Assembly: GCA_964020155.1 (NCBI GenBank)
Contig: OZ026546.1
Span: 3,657,900 to 3,721,899 of the forward strand
DNA: 64,000 nucleotides
Origin: Chondrilla cf. caribensis
Taxonomy: Eukaryota; Porifera; Demospongiae; Chondrillida; Chondrillidae
Reading direction: 5' to 3'
Below the pieces are notes generated by a model, which saw nothing but the letters and a program-made list of their open reading frames with translations, was not told the origin of the DNA and made no database searches. Below are positions 31,251 through 49,500 of the stretch, piece by piece. Position 1 is the first letter of the stretch; the number at the start of each line of letters is the position of its first letter. A program made the position numbers and the translations under genes.

Positions 31251-33472
31251 GTGAGTATAATCTATAGTCTCTTTTTTAAACAATTATGGTCTTTCTAATA
31301 CTTCACCGCAGGGTAGCTTAGACTGGGTACTAAGGGTAACAATTAAAAGGTAGTGGGCAATTTTTTCAAACCTGGGCCGAAATTTGGCATGGATTTGATT
31401 TTGCCGAAGTAAGTAATTTGGCCTGATATTTTTTTGTATGGCACACGTACATTTAGCTTTCCATTCCGTAAAATTTTAAATCATGCGGTAATATTATTGT
31501 AAAAGCTTTGTATCAATTTTGTAAAGGGAACTGTAACCCTATGCAATTTAGTTTCTCGAAAAAAACTTAATTTTATGTGTACCTATACATAATTAGCCCC
31601 CTTTGCGCAACATATTTTAGTTGACTTAAAAAATATGTTTTGTAGAAACATGCTAAACAAATCTTTTGCATATATAAATAGTTTAAATGCGCTTGTAAAC
31701 GGATCTCTGTAAACCTTGTTCAGTGGTGATTAACCTGGGTGTCAAACTCTCTTTGTTATGGTGAACTTGTTCGTAAGCTTACTCAAAAATTGTCACGTAA
31801 ACATGTTTACAGACATGACTAAGGAGGAATCTCAGATATGCATAGATACAAATAATATTATGATTATATCTCCATATCATTATCATGTTATGAATATCAT
31901 CACATTGTGTTTGCACTCACACCTTCATTGTTACGGTCAGCAATAGGTCACTTAACAAGATGGTGTATTCCACCACTTGGCAGGTACGGAATGGCTGGAA
32001 AAACAAACTATCCACTATTAAGAGTGATGGTTTATAGCTAAAGCAAGGAAAAGGCACTTGGCACTAGACATCCTTGTATACCACATAGTTTACAACCTTC
32101 ATACATGTAGTTGATGCATATGTCCTCCCAGCTCTCACTCTTACTATACATAATTGCTATGCTATGAGTTCATGTATATTGATGTATGTGTACGTGGTGA
32201 AAATTATTTAACATGCTGGAACTATTTAAAGTCGACAATCTGTCTTTGGACTGATTGCGCATGTAAATTTTATTTCATTAATGATTCCAATTTTCAACGT
32301 TTTGCCAATTGCAACTTGGGCTTCTTTAGGGTTATAGGGTTAACACTATACAGCCCTATAATGTCCACAAGTGGGTGAAACTTGGAATTATTGATGAAAT
32401 AACACTTACATGCATGATCAGTTCAAAGAAAGTGTTGACATTAAATTCAGGTCAGTCCAGCATATGCATGACACACTAGATATTAGCTTGTCTGACAGTA
32501 TTGTGTACACTGGGGTACAGAATGGCTGGAAACACAACATATATATTATATATTCACTATTAAGTGCAATGGTAGCAAAAGCAGGAAACAGCACTCAGCA
32601 CTAGAAATGCTAATGCTTTTGGGCCAGATCATTGCATATACACTAGACTGGCTTGCTAGACCTCCCCTGTTGGCATCTAGAAATTTAGATGGGAGGAGTG
32701 GTCCGATGGTTGGGATAGAGACTGGCTAATACTTATTCAACTAATTGATTACATCAAGACTGAGGATTGCGACAACAAAATTTTTGACTGTGTTGGTAGA
32801 TGAGCTGCCATATTTGTGTCAGAATTCAATGTCCACCAACTAGTTGTAATGGAGAGATGTTTAATGGCACTGTTGTCCATGACATTCAAAACATTCAGAT
32901 AATATTCTGATTTTGTATTAATTTCTCCAGTTTTCAGTCGATATTAAATTTTATACGTGGCTTTTTATAGTGTATTGTTTTAATTTCGACTTCCGGTATG
33001 TAACGCTCGATATAATATATACTCTATAATATAAATTATAATGGCTCACTCAATTTAAAAATCACCACATTCATTGTCACCAGTTATCATGATGTGTTTA
33101 CCTATCCACGTAGCCTTGAGCTAACTGCATAATTTGAAACCTAATTTCTTCTTTCTGTGACCAAATACGTATCTGTAATGTGACTTCTACGTGAAACTGA
33201 GTGGCACGCTTAAAACTTTCTCAATGCTCAAATTTAATTAATTGCCAGTTATCGAGATAATTGACTCTGTTTTGTATTGAAGTTGTTATAGTTTTGGTTC
33301 ATGTGTAGCATGTTTCCATGACATGATCTTGCTTAGCCATACGCCTTAAAATATGGCTACCCTCATTAATCTCCTGTTTGGTAGTAGTGAGAGTGGTTTG
33401 GCTGCGCTATGTCACTAATTATCCTTGCCAATATATATATACTTCTTGCAGGTTCGGATTCACCCCTCAGCA

Positions 33473-37778
<4,306 letters not shown>

Positions 37779-38989
37779 CCACAAATCATCCAGTGAGTTG
37801 TCAACAGCACCTACTGGGGAAAATAACAGTTCAGTGCTGTGTATGTATGATATGTTATAGTCACTAGCCAGCTTTTTATTATGTCCCATATATATTAATT
37901 GTACACAGACAATGGATACAGTATGTATGTAGCTCATGGGAGAGGGGCCTGTCAATTTGATATTGTTACCCATTGGCAACCTATGTAGCTGGGGACTAAC
38001 TTATGAAGCAATTCCTGCCTTCATATGTTGCCTGTTATTCTAGCTACATTTGGAGGTGCTTAAAAAATTCAATGCATGAGAGGGCATAGTAGAAAAACAC
38101 TAAGCACCTTCTTAATAGCGTAGCTAATGGGAGTGAGGGCATATCAAACTGATATTGTCACCCAAACTGGATGTGAACTAACTTAGGAACAATTTTCATC
38201 TCCATATGTGGCCCGTAACCCTAGCTAGCTACACTCGAAGATTTTTTAATTTTATACCCTAGATAATACCTCCACTCAGTACACACCTCACAGTACAAAC
38301 CTCACTGGATACACATATTCGCAGTATACCCCCAGAGTACATGTCCACACACTCCTTCGGTTGACATTTTTCTTCTCACAGGACGATGCTTCTTGAAAGA
38401 ACTATAGCACACGTGTGTATAGGTGCATTATTTTCCATAGAAACTGTAGTTTTCTCATATTTCAATGACTTTGTAGATACATGATGTAATACTTACGTAG
38501 CTATATTATTACAGTTTGTTTTGTGTATATCAGTTAGGATCATATTATTATGCTCAATACAATTTAAAGAAGCATCCATGATAATATAGCACAGCAAACT
38601 GTATGCTGCATGCATATGCATGAGCTAGGGTCGAATGTTTATATACATTGAGAGCTTCACTGAAACACTACATGTATATTATTACAGAGATTTACTCACT
38701 CACCCTCAGCCATCAAAAGTGAGACATTAGGCATGAATGTCTACCATAAGTACATGAGTACACATAAATAACATTCTGTGTCCCATACACACATATACGT
38801 ATGTATGCATTCATAGAGCTAAAGTGTATGTAATCAACGATATACAGTTCATTTGTGACTAGCTACAGATATAATGTTATGATGAAATTTAATTTAGAAC
38901 TCTTTCAATTACAAATTCAATATCAAACATGTATAATAGTGGAAATTGTACTGTTCGTCTGTGAGTTTGACAGCACACACATAGTAGTC

Positions 38990-39518
38990 ATGGTGGTAAA
39001 CAGTGTGTCCAGCTCTGAAGTAAACTGGGGAATTCATGGAAGATGGATCAAGATTCTGATAGGAGTAACTCTAGGTACGTGAGTGGCTTTAACTTGAAAT
39101 GATAAATTGATATTCAAACTATTTCGACTAAATCACTACAATATTCATATAAAAGAATTAACCTGTGCATTAATATTCTTATTTTCAATAGTGGTGGTAA
39201 TGAATGCCATTAGGACTAATGGCAATACATGTGTGATATTGCAAGAGCGACCTCGACTGTATCCAGAGAGAGCGTTGGTGGTTATTGGGGAGAGTGTCTC
39301 CATCACCTGTATGCACAGCTCCGACACCCAGGCTGAGTGGTTCAAGGACGACAACATCCTAGTCATCCAGGGTCTGGTGCACTACCGCAAATACTCCTAC
39401 AATACGACATTCAGCGTCTTCACCATACCAAGGGTCAACGCATCACACAACAATACACACTTTCACTGCCAGCTGGCAAGTGAGATAAAGAGTGCTACAT
39501 CAACCATTTTCATCATAG
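38990..39518 (+). pseudogene. Second receptor gene, 5' fragment in copy B (signal peptide and Ig exons only)
   Basis: Exon 38990-39074 encodes MVVNSVSSSEVNWGIHGRWI and KILIGVTLG. Exon 39192-39518 encodes an Ig domain (Cys in VSITCMHSS, Trp in AEWFKD, Cys in HFHCQLAS), ending with donor GTGAGT. Both match 51984-52517 of copy C closely. The downstream FN3-like, stalk, transmembrane and tail exons are absent: homology stops near 39850 and unrelated sequence follows. A secreted single-Ig product is possible if the intron is read through (stop at 39550), but a broken copy is more likely. Confidence 0.65.
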
Positions 39519-40324
39519 GTGAGTTAGTGCTTGCTGCTGTCCCTCAATAATATCACTTTACACTGCAACCTGCTTGGTACTGAAGGTGTCTTGGCTAGTA
39601 TGTACGTACATGTGGTATGTACTAATGGTTGGTGAGTACACTTCACTCAGCCCCTAGCTCATGTACACTATGTCAACCAGTACTGATAATTAGTACCTCT
39701 CATAAGAAGTACAGATCTAGTGTGCCCTTCAAGGTATTAGTCTTACTAAGCACACTGGGCTGTATAAGTACACATGCAATAACGTATATCATAATCACCC
39801 TATGTTATCAATAAGGTAAAACTTTAACTATCTGCGTATGTACGTACATATTGGAGTAGTACATAGAAGCTAGTGGACCATTCAGTAAAATGTAGAGTAC
39901 ATTACATACACATATTACATTTGGCACACACTCCCAATCTCAGATAGTCCCTGCACTCCATCCGATCCGCACCTCATGTACTGTACACTATCTTACGTTA
40001 TACACTACGCTATCTTGTTTAGCATATTATGGCATATATCACGTAACTCCAATCAAAACTACAGTACATGTACAGTTTTGATGCATGTGTGCCCTTTGAA
40101 GTACTGTATTTAGTGAGCACAGTATACACGACACACAGAACACATCTCCTTGCAATACACACCTCTTCACAGTATACACGACACACAGAACACTCCTCCT
40201 CACAGCACACTCCACATATCTGTGCAGTCAACATTGTCCTTTTCATTGCAGGATGGTGGTCTTTAAGGAACTGCAGCATGTGTTTATATCTGTACATTAT
40301 TCTCCAGACAATGTGTATATTAAT

Positions 40325-40977
40325 TAGTGCTGCAACGGATATCCTAGCTATCAATATCTGAATGTTGTATCTGGATATGTTTCCCATGTGTAGCAGATAT
40401 TGTAATTTTGCACACGTGCAGAACCGAATGTTGTCTAAAATGCACAAAATTGTTTGATTGCGTGTTGTCAAATACGCATGGCTTCTAGAAAGCGAACAAG
40501 CTAAGTGTGGGAGTTCTTTGAATAGCTTATATTTAATTCAGATGGAGGAAAAGACGTGAAAAAGTATCCTGTAAATTGTGTGACCAACAGCTCAGCTGAT
40601 GGTGGTGGAACAGCAAACTTACTGAGTCATCTACCAGCGAAACATCCATAAGAGTACAAGCGCTGCACAAATCATGACGATTCCAGCTTCAAGAAAATAT
40701 TGTTGGAGAATATGCTTCGAAAGTGTATGCCCTGGCGTGCTGCAGCTATTGCGGACAAAATTACCAAGTTTATTGCCAAGGATCTGTGTCCACTTAGCGT
40801 TGTAGACAGCGATGGCTTTGAGCTATGTTATAACAGTTGACAGTCGATTTTATGTAATTTTGTAATTATGTCATTATGGTATGTAATTCATGTAATTAAT
40901 CAATTATCCAACAGATATTCGATGTAATTTTGTCTAGGATATCCGAAAAGTACCAACCCATATCCGTTGCAGCACTA
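40325..40977 (+). mobile_element. hAT element, 653 bp, with BED-finger transposase remnant
   Basis: Ends TAGTGCTGCAACGGATATCC and, inverted, ATATCCGTTGCAGCACTA. Flanks ATATTAAT (40317-40324) and ATATTAAC (40978-40985) are an 8-bp target duplication with one mismatch, as expected for hAT. It interrupts the spacer between cassettes B and C. Confidence 0.75.
40478..40840 (+). pseudogene. Degenerate hAT transposase N-terminus (BED finger)
   Basis: From ATG at 40478: MASRKRTS, stop, VWEFFE, then shifted frames give KKYPVNCVTN...GGGTANLLSHLPAKHP and KFIAKDLCPLSVVDSDGFEL. The pattern (SxVW, C..C, TANLLSHL..KHP, then IA.DL.PLSVV...GF) is that of ZBED/hAT transposases. Several stops; clearly dead. 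Only the N-terminal part survives in this internally deleted element. Confidence 0.7.
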
Positions 40978-41420
40978 ATATTAACTTATTCCATATATTT
41001 TCATTTTGTGAACATTACAATCTTGTATAATGTTTGCATTGGTTATACAATAACTATAATCAGAATTACAGCATACGTTAGTCCAGCTGTAGCTGTGTAC
41101 ATTGGGTTATTAATAATTCAAAGAAGTATAAATAGTATATAGTACCATTATGAATCAATCAATCAATCAACCAATCATTATTATTAATAATGTGCCACAT
41201 ACATAACACTAGGACAAACTGTCCTATCAAGCACACCATTATACATCATCAAAATAAAAGAAAATCTGATCAAGAATGTTTGTGGCTAGTTCATCACCCC
41301 ATTCGTTTTCCACCTTCCTTGCACAAGCCTGTAACATTGTTGTGATTTCTCCACATGACAGCCCTTCTACCTCCTTAATTGGCACCAATTTCACACCAGC
41401 CAAAGCAGTCCAGGCATTTT

Positions 41421-41482
41421 TAGGGGCTGCCGCAGGCAGCCCCTATATTGTTTTCATTTCGACTTCCGGTATGTAACGCTCG

Positions 41483-41529
<47 letters not shown>

Positions 41530-41792
41530 TATATAATATATATATATATAATATGTGTTCCTACGTGTAACAGCAACAATGAATTTATAATTATTATAAT
41601 TTATATTGCGCGAATTAAAGATGGCCGATTTCGAACGCCGACAATTAGAAATTGGGCTAGAATTCGTGCCCTGAAGCTTCCCCGAACGTAATAACTTCAG
41701 CGAAGGTTCTTTTGAACCTAATAAAGACATCCAAGTAATCCGAGTGCGGGGGGCGGCAGCCCCACGAGTTTTTGAACTCGAATTACTTGTTT
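41421..41792. mobile_element. Insertion with terminal hairpins, about 370 bp
   Basis: It interrupts the retrotransposon fragment between CCAGGCATTTTT and CAGGTTCTTCGTCCATCC, which are contiguous in copy B. The left end is a hairpin, AGGGGCTGCC gca GGCAGCCCCT. The right end folds as AAGTAATCCGAGT...ACTCGAATTACTT and contains GCGGCAGCCCC, complementary to the left end. Inside is a TA-rich tract and a 17-codon ORF MADFERRQLEIGLEFVP. Its left internal motif, TTCGACTTCCGGTATGTAAC, recurs at 32988 and, inverted, near 62665. Confidence 0.5.
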
Positions 41793-41954
41793 CAGGTTCT
41801 TCGTCCATCCTCCACCACTCTTATAGCTGCCAACACTGCTGCCCTCAAAATCCTTCCTTCAAAGCAACACATTACACCCCCGTGAGCCATACCACGGGAA
41901 GGCATAGGCCTCCATCATCAGGGATAGATACCCAGACATATAATATGTATTGTT

Positions 41955-42540
41955 GTATGGTTGTGGTTAACATCAAAGGAAAAAGTGTGCATTGTTTTTT
42001 ATTGTAATTGCACAATTTTTTGACCTTTTCAACCACAGGTGTGCTCAACTAGTAATTGTCAGCTTTTTGCGCCCATTGTTATCAAAGCAATTTGAATCAT
42101 TGAAACAATTGCAACAATTGTTTATTCTGAAGAAGGTGGAACTCCGGATCGGCGAAAAAATTGAAACGCTTGCTCGGTTTCATGGTTCTGATGCACCGCT
42201 GAATTGCCATTAAAAGAACGTGAAGGGTTTTCGGGGGATAAGGCTTGCCGTCTTATCCTCCGTCACAAATCGACCAAGCCAGTACACAAGAGTGGCTTTA
42301 TTTTCAGTCATTAGCACGTTTTCAGGGCACTTCTCTTGAGGCTTGTGTTTATTCCGTTCTTCAAACCCTGCAGGTTTTGAGACCCCACGATGTAGATAGC
42401 TGTGTGCTCTTGGGTTGAAAAGGTTTGGACATAATCTCGAAGTCGTCGTCGTCGATATCGAAGTTGAAACGCCTAGATGGCAGCACGTTTCGAAGTCATT
42501 TCAGCCATAGCAGCTACTGAAAAACAGGTGCTGGCTAGCT
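41955..42540. other. Unidentified insertion in copy C
   Basis: About 590 bp with no counterpart in copy B. It is GC-richer than its surroundings (around GAAGTCGTCGTCGTCGATAT). No convincing ORF or terminal repeats. Confidence 0.4.
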
Positions 42541-42776
42541 CTATACTATAATTATTATTATGTAGCTAACGTCAGCAGTTCTTTAATGCACATTATTTCA
42601 ATATTGAAAGTTTCCAATATTCTAATAAATACCCCCGAAAGGCCCAAAATCAACCTTTTTCTATACCCCCTTACATACTCTGCGAGGCCCTAAACACTGT
42701 CTATACCTATCTAGCTGGCCACTATAGACCAGCGGCGTTGCACTCGGCAGCCATAATTATATCCGTTTCGTCCCCA

Positions 42777-43017
42777 TATAAATGCGCATAAGTGCGTATC
42801 ACGGTCATCATGCACTCATTTTCACGCCACCTCCAGTTCGCGATCAGATCAGTATTTTTCCATCAGAGAACTTCGGGACCCTTTTCTGAGCGCTTGTTCC
42901 GAGCTACGCGTGGAAGATCTGTCCCTGCACTACCTTCTTTTAATTGGGCCAGATAACGTGCAACCTACCTATACGGACGTTCGCAATTCCTGCCAAGTGA
43001 AGACGTACATTTCCTCC
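42777..43017 (+). promoter_or_regulatory. TATA box and non-coding first exon, copy C
   Basis: TATAAATGCGCA at 42777; donor TTCCTCC|GTGAGTAT at 43018. Same layout as copies A and B. Confidence 0.45.
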
Positions 43018-43430
43018 GTGAGTATAATCTATAGCATCTTTTTTATAAACTATGATCTTACTAATACTTCACCGCGGGGCAGCCTAGTTTCATCCATCAG
43101 TTTCTCCCCAAGAATTATTTTTGTGCGTGTACCTAATATACACATAAGCCCCGTTTACACAACATAATGCCCATGATACATGTCTATAAAGAGAGAAATG
43201 TAAGATTGTTTTTAATTGACAATGTATGTTATGGAGGCAACATGCAACATGTAGTTCATGCCAATGTCCTCCCAGTTCTCACTCATGCTATTGCTATGCT
43301 ATTATGTCATGCAAGGTCCATGAGTTTATGTATTGATGGTCAGTCCCAAGCCCATGACACACTAGACATTAAAATTTTGCTTGTCTGGCAGTATTGTTTA
43401 CACAGGGGCTGTACTTTCCTGATGATTGCA

Positions 43431-43845
43431 CCAACAGGTACAAGGTGTCGCATTGCTCAGATATACTCTTATTGTAGATAAGGTATACTATACCTGGTCC
43501 AGCAATGTGATACCTTGTACCAACAGGTACAAGGTGTCACATTGCTCAGATATACTGTTATTGTAGATAAGGTATACTAAACCAGCAATGTGACACCTTG
43601 TACCAACAGATACAAGGTGTCGCATTGCTCAGATATACTGTTATTGTAGATAAGGTATACTAAACCAGCAATGTGATACCTTGTACCAACAGGTACAAGG
43701 TGTCGCATTGCTCAGATATACTGTTATTGTAGATAAGGTATACTATACCAGCAATGTGACACCTTGTACCAACAGGTACAAGGTGCCGCATTGCTCAGAT
43801 ATACCATTATTGTAGATAAGGTATAATAGTATTATACCAGCTAGT
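43431..43845. repeat. Tandem palindromic repeat, 5 units of about 83 bp
   Basis: Each unit reads ACAAGGTGTCGCATTGCT, then CAGATATACTGTTATTGTAG, then AGCAATGTGACACCTTGT. The ACAAGGTGTC...GACACCTTGT arms make each unit a hairpin, with the linker ACCAACAGGT. Located in the first intron of gene C and absent from B. Confidence 0.85.
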
Positions 43846-44933
43846 GCCGGGACTTTGTGTGATAAGGATAAATACTGTATTGATATAGTGTACTATAAGC
43901 TTCATAATGGCTGGTACCTAGAGTGTCTAAGCATGTACGTTCATGTCATACTTTGTAAACTGTCATTACTTCCCTCCTCAATAAGCAAGGGAAGGACTTT
44001 GTATTATAATCTCTAACTTGTAATTTAGTGTCAGTTGATAGTTGCAAGCCATTGTGTTGCATAATGCCATAATGGGACATCCTAACCCCTATCAGTTTGC
44101 CCTACCCCTAGTTAGATCCAGAACATTCCTCCATTCATTGCATGTACAGTAGAGTGGCTTGCTAGACCTCCCCTGCTGGCATCTAGAAATTTAGATGGGA
44201 GAAGTGGTCCAATGGTTGGGATAGAGACTAGTTAACACTTATTCAACAAATTAATTACGTCAAGACTGAGGATTGTGACAACAAAATTTTTGACTGTGTT
44301 GGTACATGATCATGAGCTGCCATACTAGTGTCAGAATTCAATGTCCACCAGCTAGGTGTAATGGAGAGATGTTTAATGGTACTGTTGTCCATGATATTCA
44401 AAACCTTCAGATATTATACTAGTTTTGTTCTAGTACTTCAGTCAGATGTTTCATTCATGGCTTTTTCTTTTTTGGCGAATATGTAGACACTATATATATA
44501 ATATTATATTGTAGTGATTTATTCAATTTTAATAATCACCAAATTCATTGTCACCAGTTATCACGATGTGTTTGCCTATCCACATAGCCTTGAGCTACCT
44601 AATTTAAAACCGAAATTCTTTCTATGACCAAAAATACATATAATATGACTTTTACATGACACTGAGTGGAGTGCTAAACACTTCCTCAATGCTCAAATTC
44701 AATTAATTGCCAGTTGTTGACATAATTGATTCTGTTTTGCATTGAAGATATTACAATTTGGTTCATGTGTAGCATGTTTCCATGACATGGTCTTGATAAG
44801 CCATGTGCCTCAAAATATGGTTACCCTCATCAATCCCCTGCTTTGTTATTAGTGAGAGTGGTATGGCTGGGCTATGTCGTTAATTATCCCTGACAATGTA
44901 TAATTCTTGCAGGTTCGGATTCACCCCTCAGCA

Positions 44934-46323
44934 ATGTATTTGAGTTTCATTATTATCGTCGCTGCAATACCATTTCACATGGTGAAAGGTACTTATATAC
45001 CGTATACATGTGCTCTTTCTCTCTCTCTCACATCACTGTAACATAATGTACACACCTCTAATAATAATCATGCATTCCTTCTATTCCTAGGGAATACCTT
45101 TGTCGTGGATCCTAGTGACCAAAGAGCAAAACCTGGCGATGCAGTTACATTCACGTGTAGATTTACTGGATCAACTCGCCCCACTTGGTATAAGATTGAC
45201 GAAAATGGAAACAATCTGGTTGCAATCACTCATGGTACCACTACAATGGGTTTTACCTACACCAGTCCTAGTGATGATGTGGCAGCTCTGGGTTTTACAG
45301 CAGCGACAAACCTCAACCGGACTATGTATTATTGCACACTCCCCCTCATTGAACCCATAAACTCTTCTGCTGCCCAACTTTTGGTGTATGGTAAGTGACA
45401 TACATGGTGTACCCTCAAACAATTAAGTGCACATGAACTGAGTAATAAATAGCTGATGGTGATATCATTCACACGAATCATCTCGTTCCAAATGTTTTGT
45501 GCTTAGTGCAATTTCTTTGAAGTGTACTTTTGTCCCTGAAATCATTGGCACACGTATGCACATACTGCTTGTGTAGATATTGATGTACTGTTAATCATGT
45601 CCGTAGTATGTGGTCTGATATATTATACATATAACATTTGAGTGAGTGTGCATATGAGCATAGGCGTAGGAACCAGGGGGGCACCCGGGGCACGTGCCCC
45701 CCCCCTTGAAATAAATTCTTTAAAAGTGCCCCCCCTTGAGAAGATACTGCATTGAGAAAATTTCAGAGTTTTGTATTGGGACCAGGGTACAATTGTAGTC
45801 AGCATACTGTTTACCTCAACGAATAAAGGCATTTATCAAAGAGCTAGCCCTTATCGTTCACAAACACTCTTGAAAAAAGAAAAAAAACTTGAGAGAAACA
45901 GTTGTGAGAACGGCCATTAGTGTCACATGATATTGAAGTCATGTGATATGGTAGACAAAAATGGCCACCCAACAATCGTTACTCAATTTTTACAGCTCAT
46001 CAATCCCCAGCAAGTGCCCCCCAATCTGAATTGCCTTCCTACGCCCTTGATGAGCATACACACACTCACACGTACACAAACACACACTGCACACACACAC
46101 ACACTCACATCCGCATGATATTTGTACACACACACCACATATACACAAACACTCACAGTACACACACTCACATCCACACAAACACACACTGCACACACAC
46201 ACACACTCACATCCGCATGATATTTGTACACACACACCACATATACACAAACACTCACAGTACACACACTCACATCCACATGTACATAAATACTCACACA
46301 AACACGCACACAAGCACACCCAC

Positions 46324-46398
<75 letters not shown>

Positions 46399-46411
46399 CA
46401 CACACACAAAC

Positions 46412-46456
<45 letters not shown>

Positions 46457-46469
46457 CACACACACAAAT

Positions 46470-46539
<70 letters not shown>

Positions 46540-49500
46540 TTCCACAACATACGTACACTTTCACTCTACCCACCAGCTGGACCCTTGCCACCATTTCCAA
46601 CTGTGACTGGGGGCTATATTTCCCTGACAATTTCTTGGAATACACCATGGAACCCGTCAACAATGACAGGCAGTGCTTTGACAAACTATTATGCTGAACT
46701 GCGTGATAGCAGTGATGTGTTACAGGAAGCTAGGAAAATAGCAGCTTCTGAACCTAGGACGCTCACCTTCCACGGTCTGACTTCTAATACCACATATAAA
46801 GTGAGGATGAGAGCAGAGAATACCATTGCTAATAGTACTTGGAGTGAATTTGTTGAGGCAACCACAACAGTATCAAGAGGTACGTATGCAACAGTGTATA
46901 CTTTCTGTATTTTTGTGAAGGTGCAGTTGATATAATGGAGTATATTATAACATATGCTATTATCAAATGTATTTTAAATTCGGTGGTTATATATATTCCA
47001 TATAGAAAGAGATTTTAAGAGATCGAATGTCTTTTCATATTCCCATAGTTCCTGATAAACCATCAAATATCCAAATTTCTGTGAACATAAATGATGGCAC
47101 ACCAAGTATTGAAGTGACCTGGGAGGTGAGGTCCTTGTGAAACTACATGTTGTCAGAATACAGGCCTTAGGTAGGGTGGTGGTTGATGGTTTGTTGGGTT
47201 CATATGCATATTCATGTACGTATACAATCTTTCACCAAGTTCTCGTGGAATTGAGTGACTGATATTATAAGCCGCTCACCAGACCCTATCTTACTGACTA
47301 TAGGCCATAGAAAAGGTTTTCCAGGGGTTGTGAGGTTCATTGGTTCCTGCACCTCCTACCCCTTATCCCCGTATTCTCTTGTCCATGGTATTGGTATTTG
47401 CGACGGTGGCCTTCCACTTACCAAGTTCGAAATCCCGGTTATAATAACCTGGATTTAGATATGACCATTGGTAGTTTTGCTGCTTAATTGTCTTGGTATC
47501 TTTGTATCCGATTCAGTACTTATAAATTATTATACCTAATGCAAGTGAATGAGTTGGATATTTCTGCTACAGTGTCTTGTACAATTATGTGATTGACAGT
47601 GTGTCTCTCTTCCACCAGCAAGACGAATTGAGCGGTACAAATATAAAGGGACCTGTGTTGACCTTCACACTCCATCATAAAGCTGGTGATTCGGAGTTCT
47701 CACCAGTAAGTGTTGATGCACCAACACTCAAGGCCAATGTCCCCAGCCCACAACTGGGAGTGGCATACACTGTGGCTGTCAGCGCTACCAACGTAGGAGG
47801 AGAGTCTGAGAGATCAGATGAAAAGAGTATCAGTAAGTATAGACATTGTACACAGTACTGCAGTGAACCATGTGCTTGTAGTGTACGTATACAAGATCAC
47901 TAATTCCTTTGATCTACCCAAATATGTACTCCATAGTTGGATATTTTTCACAAGTTTTTATTATGTGTTTATTGCATTCTTATGTGATTCACGCAATAAT
48001 AACCATGCAATTTCAAACCATGAACTTTGCCACAAGATGTAAATACGTACAAAAATTGCAAAAGCAAGTTCAAAATTCCCGTTTTTCAATGGAATTGCCA
48101 AGTTATTGATCTTCAAAATATCCCATGATTTCAGACGTACATTTTAATCAATGTCTATACGTACATAGTACTACATAATGTGATCTATACCACTATGGGT
48201 GTATATACGTACATAATAATGCTTAATGTGTGTACTTTTACCGTATACTTTCCTAAGAATACATCTATAGATTGTGTTGACTTTGGGCATTTATAATTCA
48301 TGCAGCAACATGTAATTCTCAGTTTATACAAACTATTTGCATACACCCATGCCTCATATTACTCAATGCTAAGGAGTTAATGTAGAGAAGTTCCGAATGA
48401 ACATCAAACCTGATATTGTTTACAATATTCCACCTATTATATGCATATAATAATGATTGCTATAATTGTATGTGTACTATGGTAATACTATGAGTACTAT
48501 TAGTATACGTATGAGTGAATTATTATGTGTATGAATTTTATCTTCTTTCTTCTTGTGTTATTGCTTGCAGCTGTCCAGTACCTCACCAGTGCAACTGTAG
48601 AGCTTGTTAATGGGAGTGCTTTGAATGTGACCTGCAACATTGAAGTGACCAACGTTAAGGTGAATTGTTTTGTGAGTGTTCTAAGCCAAAGCTCTGGGGA
48701 AACTATCGACACGAGTGTAGCCGTTACCACTGGTAGCAGTCGATCTTCAGTGAACTTCTTGGTTACCGGGCTGAGCGAGGGAAACCAGACCTATACAGTA
48801 CGTGCTGTCAATGGGAGCAATGCTACACTGGAGACATTTTCAGTCAGTGAGCTCGTTACAGTGCCCTCCCCACCAACATCCACACCATCACCAGTAACAA
48901 CACCGCCCACAAATCTTCCTCCAACTACATCACCTAAAGGTTAGTAGGAGATGAATTTCTATTGGACAACTTTGTAGTCAGTAAATTTATATCAAAGTAT
49001 AAATTGTGCATGCCTCCATCTACCAAATGCAAGTATCAATGATACATGATGTTAGGCCCTTTAGTTGATATTTTTATGTGCTTCAACATCTCCAGCTAAT
49101 TAATGTGAAATGGCTACCATTCAGTCCTGAGAGAGCATGATTGGGAGTTAAGGCTTATTGGGGTGGGATAATACCTTAGGGAACATGTTTTGCCAATCAG
49201 TCATGCTGTTTGAACATTCCATGTGACAAGGTTGAGAAACCATGTAGGAACCTTGTGACAAAATTGTGACAATCAATGATTCATGTATCATGTATGCCAC
49301 CAGGTTACAACAATCATATGACTAAATGTGAGGAGACTGTGACAAGTTATAAATGGTTGTGAAATTTGTAAACCCACAATGAACACACTATTTACACCCA
49401 TTTATAGGTCTACCTACTATTTCCACATTTTTGGAGAGTACCACTCTTGTGACTGGTAGCAATCACACTTTTGTGTGTGCAGCACTTGGAGACCCTCCCC

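Noticed and set aside
41624..41677. 17-codon ORF in the 41421-41792 insertion as a real micro-gene
   Set aside because: Too short to support alone, and no second copy of the coding part is visible in this window.
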